Origin: Oscillospiraceae bacterium
Lineage (GTDB): Bacteria; Bacillota; Clostridia; Oscillospirales; Ruminococcaceae
Assembly: GCA_016296505.1 (NCBI GenBank)
Contig: JAEDJD010000003.1
Coordinates: forward strand, 90,068-154,067
Length of the DNA stretch: 64,000 nucleotides
Direction: 5' to 3'
Shown here: positions 24,987 to 33,449 of the stretch, one piece after another
How the letters are laid out: each line of letters starts with the position of its first letter
Position numbering within the stretch: the stretch's first letter is position 1
Position numbers and translations under genes: made by a program
The notes under the pieces: generated by a model
The model's input: only the letters and a program-made list of their open reading frames with translations
Databases searched by the model: none
Told to the model about the DNA's origin: nothing

Positions 24987-25016
24987 GGCTGCGCAGAATT
25001 CTGTGCAGCCTTTTTT
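24987..25016 (+). terminator. Terminator of pckG
   Basis: The stem GGCTGCGCAG (24987-24996) pairs with CTGTGCAGCC (25001-25010), with a 4-nt loop, followed by TTTTTT. Confidence 0.93.
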
Positions 25017-25046
25017 GGATTTTTCGCAAACGGTTTTGAGATAGAA

Positions 25047-25074
25047 AACGAAGGAGACCGTAATCTCCTTCGTT
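25047..25074 (-). terminator. Terminator of the CapD-like gene
   Basis: An 11-bp perfect stem (25047-25057 with 25064-25074) is followed on the minus strand by TTCTAT. It lies 6 nt past the stop codon. Confidence 0.82.
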
Positions 25075-25080
25075 GACTGA

Positions 25081-27081
25081 TTATATCGCAGCAAGTGCAT
25101 TATGTGTATCATCGAATAAATCTGTATTCTTGGAATGGCAAGCGGCTTCATTGGGCTGATCGGAAAACACAGCGGTATTGTATTCTTCCGGCGTAATGAA
25201 CGTATCAACCATCTTATGCAGCTCAGCGACAGCAAGCGCTTCATTGTTTGTCAGCGCGGCGTCGCGCAGAATGCCAAGTTTCACGCCGAATGTATCAATG
25301 TCAATGTCAATCTGCTTGCCGATAAAAATGAGCTTATTGGCAGTTTTTTCAAGTCCCTCGCAATCCATGAGCAGTTCTTCTTTGATCTTCTCGCCCGGAC
25401 GCAGCCCGACAAACTCGATCTTGACCTCCTCGTAAGGCACTTTGCCATACATCCGGATGAGATTCTCAGCCAGCGTGACAATGCGGACGGGCTTTCCCAT
25501 ATCCAATACGAAGATTTCACCGCCATGCGCGATCGCACCTGCTTCCATGACAAGCGAAACAGCCTCCGGAATCGTCATGAAGTAGCGCGTCATGTTGGGA
25601 TGCGTAACGGTGACCGCCTTGCCCTCCTCGATCTGACGCTTGAACAGCGGAATCACCGAGCCATGCGAGCCGAGTACATTGCCGAACCGCGTTGTGACAA
25701 ATTCGGTTTTACCCTCTTTCTGCTGCGCGAGATATTGGACGATCATTTCGCAGCAGCGTTTGGAAGCGCCCATCACATTCGTTGGATTGACCGCTTTATC
25801 GGTTGAAATCATCACGAATTTTTCTACATTGTGGAACTGTGCGAGCGTTGCCACGTTGAACGTACCGACGATATTATTCTTGATCGCTTCTATCGGGGAA
25901 ACTTCCATCAGCGGAACGTGCTTATGGGCAGCGGCATGGAATACGATCTGCGGCTGATACTTTTCATATATCTGATTGATGCGGTAGTAATCGCGCACGG
26001 AGGCAATCAGCGTGACGAGATTGAGTTCATCGCCATACTGCATCATCAACTCCTGCTGAATATCATAGGCGTTATTTTCGTAGATATCAATAATGATAAT
26101 CTGTTTCGGGTTATACTTTGCAATCTGGCGGACAAGCTCGGAACCGATAGAGCCGCCGCCGCCAGTCACCATACAGACCTTTCCGCTGATAAACCGGCGA
26201 ATTTCATCGCAATTAAACTGGACAGGGTCTCTGCCGAGCAGATCTTCGACCTTGATATCGCGCACCTGATTGAGCAGAGTGGGTTCTTTTTCGTCGAAAA
26301 TCAGACAGCCGATGAATGGAATCGTCTTGGCTGGCAATTTTGCCTTGGCGCAGATATTCAGGACTCTGGCGCGATCCTCCTCTGAAGCGGAGGGCATTGC
26401 GCAGATGACCTGTTCAATTTCCAGCTTTTTCGCAAAATGTTCGAGGTCGGCAGTGGTACCGATCACCTCGACGCCCATAATTTCGTGACCGATTTTACTG
26501 CGGTCGTCGTCGATGATACAGACCGGCAGATATTCCGCGGAAACCTGATTGGACTTACTCTGCGTTTTACGTGCATTTTCGATTTCGGTCAGCAGCATTT
26601 TACAAGCGGAGCCGCCGCCGATGATCATAGTGCGCTTATATTGGAGAGAATGCTTGCAGATTTCCGATACCTCGATGAAAGTACGCCGGAAGATTAAACG
26701 GAACAGGCATATACCAATTGCGGATATCAGAAAATAGGTAATCATGAACGCGTGCGGAATCTGCATTTCCAGAATCCGCGTAAAGAGATACATTGCGGAG
26801 AAGCCGCCGATCAGACCGCCTGCGCAGGAAAGATAATCCTTGCTGCGGAAATATCGCCACATCTTGCTGTAGGCGCCGCATACAAATAAAAATGCAAAGC
26901 TGCAAATTGTTCCGATTACCATTGGGATCGCCAAAATATCGGCGGAAAGCGCTTTGCCGAACAGTGCGTTACAGAAATTTGCGATGAGCGCGGCGATCAT
27001 TAAAATAAAGCAATCCGCGAGTACAAGCAGGAATTTTCTGGTAGAAAAGGTCTGAACGTATTTCATGAACTTAGATTTCAT
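25081..27081 (-). CDS. Membrane UDP-sugar 4,6-dehydratase / epimerase (CapD/WbpM/PglF type)
   Basis: The protein has 666 residues. Four membrane helices (about 15-130) are followed by a first Rossmann-like domain (about 150-280) and a catalytic SDR domain (about 300-590). The NAD site is MVTGGGGSIGSELV, and the catalytic block is STDKAVNPTNVMGASKR. That block has Met-xxx-Lys where most SDRs have Tyr-xxx-Lys, as known for the large WbpM-type enzymes. They convert UDP-GlcNAc to a 4-keto-6-deoxy sugar at the membrane for polysaccharide or glycoprotein synthesis. Start 27081 is preceded by AAGGGG and AAGGA; 27102 is an in-frame alternative. No other capsule gene is adjacent. Confidence 0.92.
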   Translation of the reverse strand: MKSKFMKYVQTFSTRKFLLVLADCFILMIAALIANFCNALFGKALSADILAIPMVIGTICSFAFLFVCGAYSKMWRYFRSKDYLSCAGGLIGGFSAMYLFTRILEMQIPHAFMITYFLISAIGICLFRLIFRRTFIEVSEICKHSLQYKRTMIIGGGSACKMLLTEIENARKTQSKSNQVSAEYLPVCIIDDDRSKIGHEIMGVEVIGTTADLEHFAKKLEIEQVICAMPSASEEDRARVLNICAKAKLPAKTIPFIGCLIFDEKEPTLLNQVRDIKVEDLLGRDPVQFNCDEIRRFISGKVCMVTGGGGSIGSELVRQIAKYNPKQIIIIDIYENNAYDIQQELMMQYGDELNLVTLIASVRDYYRINQIYEKYQPQIVFHAAAHKHVPLMEVSPIEAIKNNIVGTFNVATLAQFHNVEKFVMISTDKAVNPTNVMGASKRCCEMIVQYLAQQKEGKTEFVTTRFGNVLGSHGSVIPLFKRQIEEGKAVTVTHPNMTRYFMTIPEAVSLVMEAGAIAHGGEIFVLDMGKPVRIVTLAENLIRMYGKVPYEEVKIEFVGLRPGEKIKEELLMDCEGLEKTANKLIFIGKQIDIDIDTFGVKLGILRDAALTNNEALAVAELHKMVDTFITPEEYNTAVFSDQPNEAACHSKNTDLFDDTHNALAAI

Positions 27082-27303
27082 ATTCCTTAAACCCCTTATC
27101 ATCCGGCTGACTCATGCGTAACTCTGCTGCGGAGCGTCATGATACGCAATCTTGTCGGCTATTATAGATCGTGCAAACCGGCAGTCTCAGGGGAGAGGAT
27201 ACAGCCGGCTGCATGAGCGAGTGCAAACTGAGATGCGCTGCTGTAGCATATCCTTTGAACGAGGGTAAACGCAGAATAATTTTTAAAAAAAACTTATAAA
27301 CTG

Positions 27304-27332
27304 AGTATACCATGAAAGATAGAGAAAGTCAA
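27304..27332 (-). promoter_or_regulatory. Promoter of the CapD-like gene with a long leader
   Basis: On the minus strand, TTGACT (27332-27327) and TATACT (27309-27304) have a 17-bp spacer. Transcription would start near 27297, giving a leader of about 215 nt before the start codon. The leader contains short inverted segments (for example TGCGTA near 27117 and 27150) but no riboswitch I can name. I see nothing in 27335-27515. Confidence 0.82.
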
Positions 27333-27518
27333 GTGATTTTTCGATTCTCAGGGTATTTTGTCGTGATATGCGAGCATTTTCGCGTAGGAATTCGGCGTTT
27401 TAATCAATTATTATGAAAATAATGGAGCGATAGATGGCGAAATTTATCTATTTTATATTGCAGATTCTGTCGATCATCGGGATTCCGGAGCCTATCTGTG
27501 GGCAAAAAAGACAAAAGA

Positions 27519-27548
27519 AAAACCTCTGTTCAAAAGAACAGAGGTTTT
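27519..27548 (-). terminator. Terminator of the tRNA operon
   Basis: A 13-bp perfect stem (27519-27531 with 27536-27548, loop AAAA) is followed on the minus strand by T residues. It lies just past tRNA-Tyr. Confidence 0.92.
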
Positions 27549-27551
27549 AGA

Positions 27552-27633
27552 TGGGAGAGGGTGGATTTGAACCACCGAAGCGAAACGCAACAGATTTACA
27601 GTCTGCCCCCTTTGGCCACTCGGGAACTCTCCC
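27552..27633 (-). tRNA. tRNA-Tyr (anticodon GTA)
   Basis: Read on the minus strand: acceptor stem GGGAGAG paired with CTCTCCC plus discriminator A, a D-arm with GAGTGG, an anticodon loop CTGTAAATC carrying GTA, a long variable arm as expected for a class II tRNA, and a T-arm GGTTCGAACC. About 82 nt; the 3' CCA is not encoded. Confidence 0.95.
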
Positions 27634-27645
27634 ATATGAAATTGA

Positions 27646-27718
27646 AGCTGGTGGACGGACTTGAACCCCCGACCTGCTGATTACAAATCAGCTGCTCTAC
27701 CAACTGAGCTACACCAGC
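27646..27718 (-). tRNA. tRNA-Thr (anticodon TGT)
   Basis: Read on the minus strand: acceptor GCTGGTG paired with CACCAGC plus discriminator T, a D-arm AGCTCAGTTGGTAGAGC, an anticodon loop TTTGTAA with TGT, and a T-loop GGTTCAAGTCC. It is 73 nt long with CCA not encoded. It lies 12 nt upstream of tRNA-Tyr in the same transcript. Confidence 0.96.
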
Positions 27719-27755
27719 ACGGTGTTCGTTCATGCTTCCCGCGGTCAGCTTGTTT

Positions 27756-27784
27756 ATTATAGCACAGAGAAAGCGGAATGTCAA
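27756..27784 (-). promoter_or_regulatory. Promoter of the tRNA-Thr/tRNA-Tyr operon
   Basis: On the minus strand, TTGACA (27784-27779) and TATAAT (27761-27756), both perfect, are 17 bp apart. Confidence 0.92.
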
Positions 27785-27850
27785 GCGTTTTTTCAAAAAA
27801 CTCCAATTTTTGTCGTATTATACAAATTTCAACAAGAAATTCATGTGTGA

Positions 27851-27892
27851 CTGCGCAGATACTCCTGATGAAAAAGCATCTGCGCAGATTTT
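27851..27892. terminator. Hairpin downstream of the 27892-29120 operon
   Basis: CTGCGCAGAT (27851-27860) pairs with ATCTGCGCAG (27878-27887). It lies directly after the stop of the minus-strand operon. The T-rich tail is on the plus-strand side, so its strength as a minus-strand terminator is uncertain. Confidence 0.6.
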
Positions 27893-28713
27893 TATATTGT
27901 GGCGTCATATGCGTGAAGTTCAAAGCCAGAGAATGGCGTGCGCAGCGGCGGTTCGCGATGACGTCTTGCGATGACGCAGCGCAATTGCTCCGAGGCGAGC
28001 AGAATCGGAATGATCCGGACGGCAGTGAACGGCAGAATCATAAACGGAATCGTGAGAATCCGATTCAGGAGAATGCCGGCTGTCTGACCGCGCGTATCCT
28101 GAAAGGCGGATCGCAGAATGCGGAATGCAGATTCATGCGGCGCTTTCAGAAAACAGAAGGGGAGCGCCGTGGACGCGGCAAAGCACTTGAGCGGCAGCAG
28201 GATTGCCGCGAAAGCAAGAAAGCCAAGATGCAAAACAGTCATGAGCTGAAGCAGACTGTCCTGTTCCGGCGGTATGGTGAGCCAGACGCATTTCGCGACC
28301 GTTCCGAGCAGAAGCGATGGAACGGCTGACAGTACGATCAAAAGCTGCATCAGCAGGCGCGTCCCGATCGCCCGACTCCATAGCCAGAGGGAATCGCTTT
28401 GCGCAAGAAAGCCCAGATCATTTCCATCGAGCGTGCCGGCAAGCCGTCCGATTTGCCATGCGGTCTGCATCCGGAGCGGCGTACAGGCTGCCAGCGCAGT
28501 CAAAAGCGAACCGACAAGAAACAGATCGGAACGATTCAGCAGCTCAAACAGCGCGTTGCTTGGCAGAATGCCGGCGCGCTGCAATTCCCGCTGCGCCCAG
28601 ATGGACGCAAGCAGACAGATCAGCGTCAGGATCAGTCTTGCGCAGCCGATGACGGCGGCGCTGCGGCGATATGGTTTCAGCCGTCTCGCGGATTCATGCA
28701 AAAGCCGGTTCAT
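27892..28713 (-). CDS. Polytopic membrane protein of unknown function
   Basis: The protein has 273 residues and about four or five hydrophobic segments (near 20-42, 65-85, 120-145, 165-185 and 215-245). The N-terminus and the loops are rich in Arg, consistent with cytoplasmic sides. There is no transporter signature. The start codon overlaps the stop of the upstream gene by 4 nt (ATGA), so the two are translationally coupled. Function unknown. Confidence 0.72.
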   Translation of the reverse strand: MNRLLHESARRLKPYRRSAAVIGCARLILTLICLLASIWAQRELQRAGILPSNALFELLNRSDLFLVGSLLTALAACTPLRMQTAWQIGRLAGTLDGNDLGFLAQSDSLWLWSRAIGTRLLMQLLIVLSAVPSLLLGTVAKCVWLTIPPEQDSLLQLMTVLHLGFLAFAAILLPLKCFAASTALPFCFLKAPHESAFRILRSAFQDTRGQTAGILLNRILTIPFMILPFTAVRIIPILLASEQLRCVIARRHREPPLRTPFSGFELHAYDATI

Positions 28714-29120
28714 GAGATATAGTCCTCAAGCAGCTCCCGAAGCTCCGCTTCATTGGAAACCCGAAAGCCGTATTCGAGCAAAGTGCGGTCATAATCCGGC
28801 AGCCATCCTGCCGGCAGCTCGTAAATTGCGGATGGCTCGCGGCTGCCCTCGGCAAAAACATAGAGCCGATCGTCCTGCAATTTGACAAGATAGGCAGTAT
28901 CCGTTGCCGCTTCCTGCAGCGGATGCTCTCGTTCTGCGGAGGATTCCGTATTCGCGGCAGACAGCATTGCCGCAGTCTCCGCATGATATGCCGCATAAAC
29001 GGAATCCGTAATCTCCGGAATCGGCTGGATTGTATTGCATAAATATACGGCGCTGCCGGAAAATAGGATCACAAGCCCTGCCGTAACGCCGGGCAGCAGA
29101 ATTCTGGTTGTTGTGTTCAT
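28710..29120 (-). CDS. Membrane-anchored protein with a BofC-like C-terminal domain
   Basis: The protein has 136 residues. One N-terminal hydrophobic segment (about residues 8-30) anchors it. A polar stretch follows, then a compact C-terminal domain (about 75-136) with DDRLYVFAEGSREP…LPDYDRTLLEYGF…ELRELLEDY. That spacing resembles the C-terminal domain of the Bacillus forespore protein BofC and similar small proteins in Clostridia. The assignment rests on pattern only. Start 29120 has AAAGGAG 10 nt upstream. Confidence 0.65.
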   Translation of the reverse strand: MNTTTRILLPGVTAGLVILFSGSAVYLCNTIQPIPEITDSVYAAYHAETAAMLSAANTESSAEREHPLQEAATDTAYLVKLQDDRLYVFAEGSREPSAIYELPAGWLPDYDRTLLEYGFRVSNEAELRELLEDYIS

Positions 29121-29230
29121 GTCACGGTTGCTCCTTTCATACATCTGATCGTGTTGTATCGTCATTATGCTGTAAATTTTCAAGTTTTATACGCCAACAA
29201 TTAAAAAAAGATGAAATTTTCGGAAAGTAC

Positions 29231-29259
29231 TTAACAAGAGCGGATTTTTGTGTTATAAT
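29231..29259 (+). promoter_or_regulatory. Promoter of the PBP gene cluster
   Basis: TTAACA (29231-29236) and TATAAT (29254-29259) have a 17-bp spacer. The leader is about 130 nt long. Confidence 0.85.
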
Positions 29260-29394
29260 ATATCCTGATTTCATATATGTGTATGTCAATTTCGCGCTTG
29301 CGTATGTAGTATCACGCATACAGGGCGCATACAAATTGCTGCCGGCAGACGCGTTCTGCGCGCTGTCGTAATCCGAAAGGGGATATAGAATATC

Positions 29395-31809
29395 ATGAGA
29401 ACTTCCAATCGTTCAGGCAGTGCAAAGTCAGCCGCCCAACACCCAGCGCCGAAGAAAAGACGCCGCAAGCCGTTGATTCTGCGTATCATCGGCAGCATCG
29501 GTACGGTCCTGCTGACAACATTCCTGTCGTTCTTCCTGCTCTTTGCCGTGACCGGTACCATTTGTGCGATCGCCGCAACGATGTATGTGACGAACTACAT
29601 GGACAATACGACAACGATTAGTATTCAGGATCTGGAAATTTCCGGCGCGACCAATATCTACGAAACCGATAAGGACGGCAACTATGTGCCGGTGTATACG
29701 GTGCAGAGTGAGCAGAAGCGTATTCCGATTACGCTCGATCAGGTGCCGCAGCACGTTCGCGACGCGTTTGTATACGGCGAGGACGAGCGCTTCTATGAGC
29801 ATGAAGGCGTGGATTTCAAGCGTACAGCCGCCTCCTTTGCGAATATGATTCTGAAATTCTGGTCGTCCGAGCAGGGCGGTTCTACGATTACGCAGCAGCT
29901 TGTCAAGAACCTGACAGGCGATAACGATAAAAGCCCGCAGCGTAAAATCCGTGAGATTCACCGCGCATTGCAGCTTGAGCAATCCTATTCAAAGGATTAT
30001 ATCCTTGAATCCTATCTCAATTATATCGGCTTCGGCGGCGCGAATAACGGCATCGAAATGGCTGCGCGTACCTACTTCGGCAAGAGCGTCGAGGAACTGT
30101 CTATTGCGGAGGGCGCCTGCCTTGCGGCGATTCCGCAGAGTCCGGAAATCAATAACCCCTTTGCAAGCTATAACGAAAAGGCGTTCAACGAGGTTACCGG
30201 TACATGGTATTATACCGATGAAGAAGTCAATACGGGCAGAGAAACCAACCGCGCCCGTATGGAGTATATCCTGATGCAGATGTATAAAAACGGCGCAATC
30301 AACTTTGACGAGTATGAGGCGGCGCTGAACGAGCATCTTATATTCAGAGATACCGATGAATACCTGATGATGCATCCGGAAGAACAGAAGGTTCTGGACG
30401 ACGGTACGATTATGCTCGACGACAACGGCGAGCAAAAGCCAACTTCATGGGCTGTCGATGAAGCGCTGAACGAATTCGCGCAAATTCTGATGGAACAGCA
30501 GGGTATCTCATTCCAGCGTGCCATGACGCTCATTAACCGCGACGGCTATCAGATTTATACAACCGTCAATCAGGAGATGCAGGCGTATCTCGAAAATAAA
30601 TTCTCGACGATGGATAATCTGCTCATGGGTATGTCGAATACCGCCGCGACAACATTCTTCCGCGATCTCGACGGCGACGGCGAATATACCGATGAAGAAA
30701 ACCTGACGCTTCAGGCAGGCTTTACCGCAATCGACTATGAGGGCAGAGTGCTCTGCACCTGCGGCGGCATCGGCGAGAAGATCGGCTCGCTCGGTACGAG
30801 CTTTGCTTCCAACGAACCGCAGCAGCCGGGTTCTGCAATCAAGCCGGTTACGAGTTACGGCTATGCGCTCTACCATGACTACATTACATGGGGTACGCAC
30901 GTGCAGGACGTTCCGCCGCTGACAAAAAAGGACGAAAAGACCGGTAAGGAACAGCCGTGGCCGACAAACTATGCCGACGTCAATAATATCATCAGCTTCT
31001 CCGGCAATACGATCAACATTTTCTATGCGCTGGAGCGCTCCTATAACACAATTCCTGCACTGCTCGTCAAGACCTATGGCAGACAGAATGTGTTTGATTT
31101 CGCAACGCAGACGCTCGGACTCGATCTCAACAAGGGCTACGACGTCGATTATGCACCGCTTGCTGTCGGCGCTCTGGGCTACGGCATTACGGTTAAGGAT
31201 CTGGTCAATGCGTATATGGTCTACGGCAACGGCGGCTACTTCAATGACGCGCATATCATCAGCAAAATCTATAAGGCGGACGGTACGCTGTTCTTTGACG
31301 CTTCGGAAGGCTATCATCAGGCGATCGACGCGGAAACTTCCTATGTTATGAATAAGCTGCTCCAGAATGTCGTCCAAAGCGGTACTGGTACTGCTGCGCA
31401 GATCTATACCGGCGGCGTACAGGTTCCGATCGCCGGCAAAACGGGTACGACTTCCGACTGGTTCGACCTGATGTTTGTCGGTATGAATCCGGAGTTTGTC
31501 AGCGGCGTCTGGGTTGGCTATAAGGAAAACAAGGAAATCAAGAATCACTGGTCAATTCAGTCTGCAAGAGTCTGGAAGAATATCATCGGCGAATGGATCG
31601 TCAACCACTATTACGACGAGGACTTCAATAAGCAGTTCCCGACCTGTGAAACGGTTCTTGCTTCACCGTTCTGTCAGGGAACCGGTAAGATTGCAGGTCT
31701 TGCCTGCCCGAAGGGTACCATGGGCTACTGGAAATCGACGAATCTGCCGTGGTGCAATAACTATGAACTGACGCTTGGATACAACGCGCTGGAAGATGAT
31801 GATGAATAA
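29395..31809 (+). CDS. Class A penicillin-binding protein (transglycosylase/transpeptidase)
   Basis: The protein has 804 residues. A basic cytoplasmic tail precedes one membrane helix (about 35-65). The GT51 transglycosylase domain (about 95-270) has the catalytic Glu in GEDERFYEHEGVD and GGSTITQQLVKNL. The transpeptidase domain (about 380-740) has the acyl-serine in PGSAIKP (SxxK), the SYN triad element in RSYNT, and KTGTT. It polymerises lipid II and cross-links peptidoglycan outside the membrane. GAAAGGGG lies upstream of ATG 29395. Its stop overlaps the start of the next gene, so at least these two are co-transcribed. Confidence 0.96.
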   Translation: MRTSNRSGSAKSAAQHPAPKKRRRKPLILRIIGSIGTVLLTTFLSFFLLFAVTGTICAIAATMYVTNYMDNTTTISIQDLEISGATNIYETDKDGNYVPVYTVQSEQKRIPITLDQVPQHVRDAFVYGEDERFYEHEGVDFKRTAASFANMILKFWSSEQGGSTITQQLVKNLTGDNDKSPQRKIREIHRALQLEQSYSKDYILESYLNYIGFGGANNGIEMAARTYFGKSVEELSIAEGACLAAIPQSPEINNPFASYNEKAFNEVTGTWYYTDEEVNTGRETNRARMEYILMQMYKNGAINFDEYEAALNEHLIFRDTDEYLMMHPEEQKVLDDGTIMLDDNGEQKPTSWAVDEALNEFAQILMEQQGISFQRAMTLINRDGYQIYTTVNQEMQAYLENKFSTMDNLLMGMSNTAATTFFRDLDGDGEYTDEENLTLQAGFTAIDYEGRVLCTCGGIGEKIGSLGTSFASNEPQQPGSAIKPVTSYGYALYHDYITWGTHVQDVPPLTKKDEKTGKEQPWPTNYADVNNIISFSGNTINIFYALERSYNTIPALLVKTYGRQNVFDFATQTLGLDLNKGYDVDYAPLAVGALGYGITVKDLVNAYMVYGNGGYFNDAHIISKIYKADGTLFFDASEGYHQAIDAETSYVMNKLLQNVVQSGTGTAAQIYTGGVQVPIAGKTGTTSDWFDLMFVGMNPEFVSGVWVGYKENKEIKNHWSIQSARVWKNIIGEWIVNHYYDEDFNKQFPTCETVLASPFCQGTGKIAGLACPKGTMGYWKSTNLPWCNNYELTLGYNALEDDDE

Positions 31810-33418
31810 GAAAAACAATGATGCGCACACATACAAAATCCTGACCCATAAATGGTATCTGTATCTCACCGAGTTTTTTGCCGGAATGTCCGTCATGGCG
31901 GCAGAACTCGGTGCGAGCAGATTGCTGGCGCCGTATTTCAGCTCTTCCCAGATCGTATGGACCATTATTATCGGGACGATTATGATTGCAATGGCGCTCG
32001 GCAATCTCTACGGCGGACGTTCCGCCGATCAAACGCCGAATCCGGATAAACTCTATGGCAGAATGCTGATCGCGGCGGTCTGGATTGCGGCGATTCCGTT
32101 CCTCGGAAAGCTCGTGATTCTGCTGGTTTCGGGACTGCTTATCGTGACGGTCAGCACCAATTTCCTGATCTGGGCGGCGTTCCTCTCCTGTATGATCGTG
32201 TTTGTCTATCCGCTGTTTCTGCTTGGTACGGTGACGCCCTCGTTGGTGAAATTTGCAGTCGGCAGCCTCGACGACAGCGGCAGAACCGTCGGTAAGCTCG
32301 GCGCTGCGAATACGATCGGCAGTATCATCGGTACGTTTGTCCCGACGTTCCTGACGATTCCGGCTGTCGGAACCGCGGCAACCTTCGTGATTTTCTCCGG
32401 AATTCTGCTGCTGCTCGGCGTGATCTATTTTCTGTCGGAACGGCGCGGAACCGTCAAGGTGGTCGTTTCGGTTGTACTGTTTGCAGCGGCGTCGGCAGCG
32501 GCGTTTCTGCTCGGATTCGCATTCTGGGATAAAACGCTGGCGCTTGAAGACGAGTCGGTTTACAATTATTTGCAGGTTCGCGAGGATGACAAGCAGGTGA
32601 TTCTTTCGACCAATGTACTGTTCGGCGTGCAGTCGGTCTATGTCAAGGACGACGCGCTGACTGGTATGTATTACGATTACGCGCTTGCAGCGCCGATGAT
32701 GCTCGAAGCACCGGAAGCGCCGCATAATATGCTGATTCTTGGAATGGGCACCGGCACTTACGCGACACAGTGCCGGCGCTATTTTGATTCTATGGAGATT
32801 GCCGGCGTTGAGATCGACGAGAAAATAACTGGTCTTGCGCGCGAATATTTTGCGCTCGATCCGGCTGTACCGGTTACGACCTATGACGGCAGAGCGTTTC
32901 TGGGCGGCACCGATACCAAATATGACGTCATCATGGTGGACGCCTATCAGGATATTACGATTCCGTTTCAGATGTCTACGCAGGAATTCTTCCGGATGGT
33001 GCGGTCGCATCTGACCGAAAACGGCGTCATGGTCGTGAATATGAACATGACCTCAAACCGTGCGGACGGTATCAATGCCTATTTGCAGGATACGATCGCT
33101 TCCGTGTTTGAGAATGTGTATACGGTCGATGTGCCAAATTGTACGAATCGAGAGCTGTTTGCTTCGCAGAATCCGCAGATTGTCGAAATGCTTCGGCAGA
33201 ACATCGCTGCGGAATGTAATCCGGAGCTGATGGAGATGATGCAGCGCGTTTCGTCAGAAATTCAGCCGTGCGAAGCCGGAAACCGGCTCCTGACGGATGA
33301 TCAAGCGCCGGTCGAATTGCTCGGTATGCAGACGATTGACGATATGATCCGTTCGGAGCTTGCATATTATAAGGAGAAATTTCTGACGGAGGGTATCTCC
33401 GGTATTATCAACGGATAA
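31799..33418 (+). CDS. Membrane protein with a spermidine-synthase-like methyltransferase fold domain
   Basis: The protein has 539 residues. About seven to eight membrane helices (residues 18-240) precede a Rossmann domain (about 290-450) with LILGMGTGTYATQC (the nucleotide-binding glycine motif), VEIDEK and DVIMVDAYQD, which are marks of the spermidine-synthase/SpeE superfamily. Fused membrane-SpeE proteins are common in bacteria; most have not been tested, and some do not make polyamines. The ATG at 31799 lies inside the last codons of the PBP gene (11-nt overlap), with GGAAG upstream. A polyamine role is possible but unproven. Confidence 0.85.
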   Translation: MMNKKNNDAHTYKILTHKWYLYLTEFFAGMSVMAAELGASRLLAPYFSSSQIVWTIIIGTIMIAMALGNLYGGRSADQTPNPDKLYGRMLIAAVWIAAIPFLGKLVILLVSGLLIVTVSTNFLIWAAFLSCMIVFVYPLFLLGTVTPSLVKFAVGSLDDSGRTVGKLGAANTIGSIIGTFVPTFLTIPAVGTAATFVIFSGILLLLGVIYFLSERRGTVKVVVSVVLFAAASAAAFLLGFAFWDKTLALEDESVYNYLQVREDDKQVILSTNVLFGVQSVYVKDDALTGMYYDYALAAPMMLEAPEAPHNMLILGMGTGTYATQCRRYFDSMEIAGVEIDEKITGLAREYFALDPAVPVTTYDGRAFLGGTDTKYDVIMVDAYQDITIPFQMSTQEFFRMVRSHLTENGVMVVNMNMTSNRADGINAYLQDTIASVFENVYTVDVPNCTNRELFASQNPQIVEMLRQNIAAECNPELMEMMQRVSSEIQPCEAGNRLLTDDQAPVELLGMQTIDDMIRSELAYYKEKFLTEGISGIING

Positions 33419-33449
33419 TCGCATAGATCACGAATAAAGGATAGAAAAT

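Noticed and set aside
23088..25244. 718-codon minus-strand frame opposite pckG
   Set aside because: It is antisense to a certain gene with strong codon bias, has no ribosome-binding site and covers the pckG terminator.
27082..27303. Riboswitch in the CapD-like gene leader
   Set aside because: No conserved core of a known riboswitch class could be found by eye. Reported only as an unexplained leader.
27498..27680. 60-codon plus-strand frame
   Set aside because: It overlaps the tRNA-Tyr and tRNA-Thr genes and their terminator, and is not coding.
30508..31548. 346-codon minus-strand frame within the PBP gene
   Set aside because: It is antisense to the intact transpeptidase domain, with no start signals.
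31625..33010. 461-codon minus-strand frame opposite the PBP and SpeE-like genes
   Set aside because: It is a low-complexity Arg/His/Asn-rich shadow of two supported genes.
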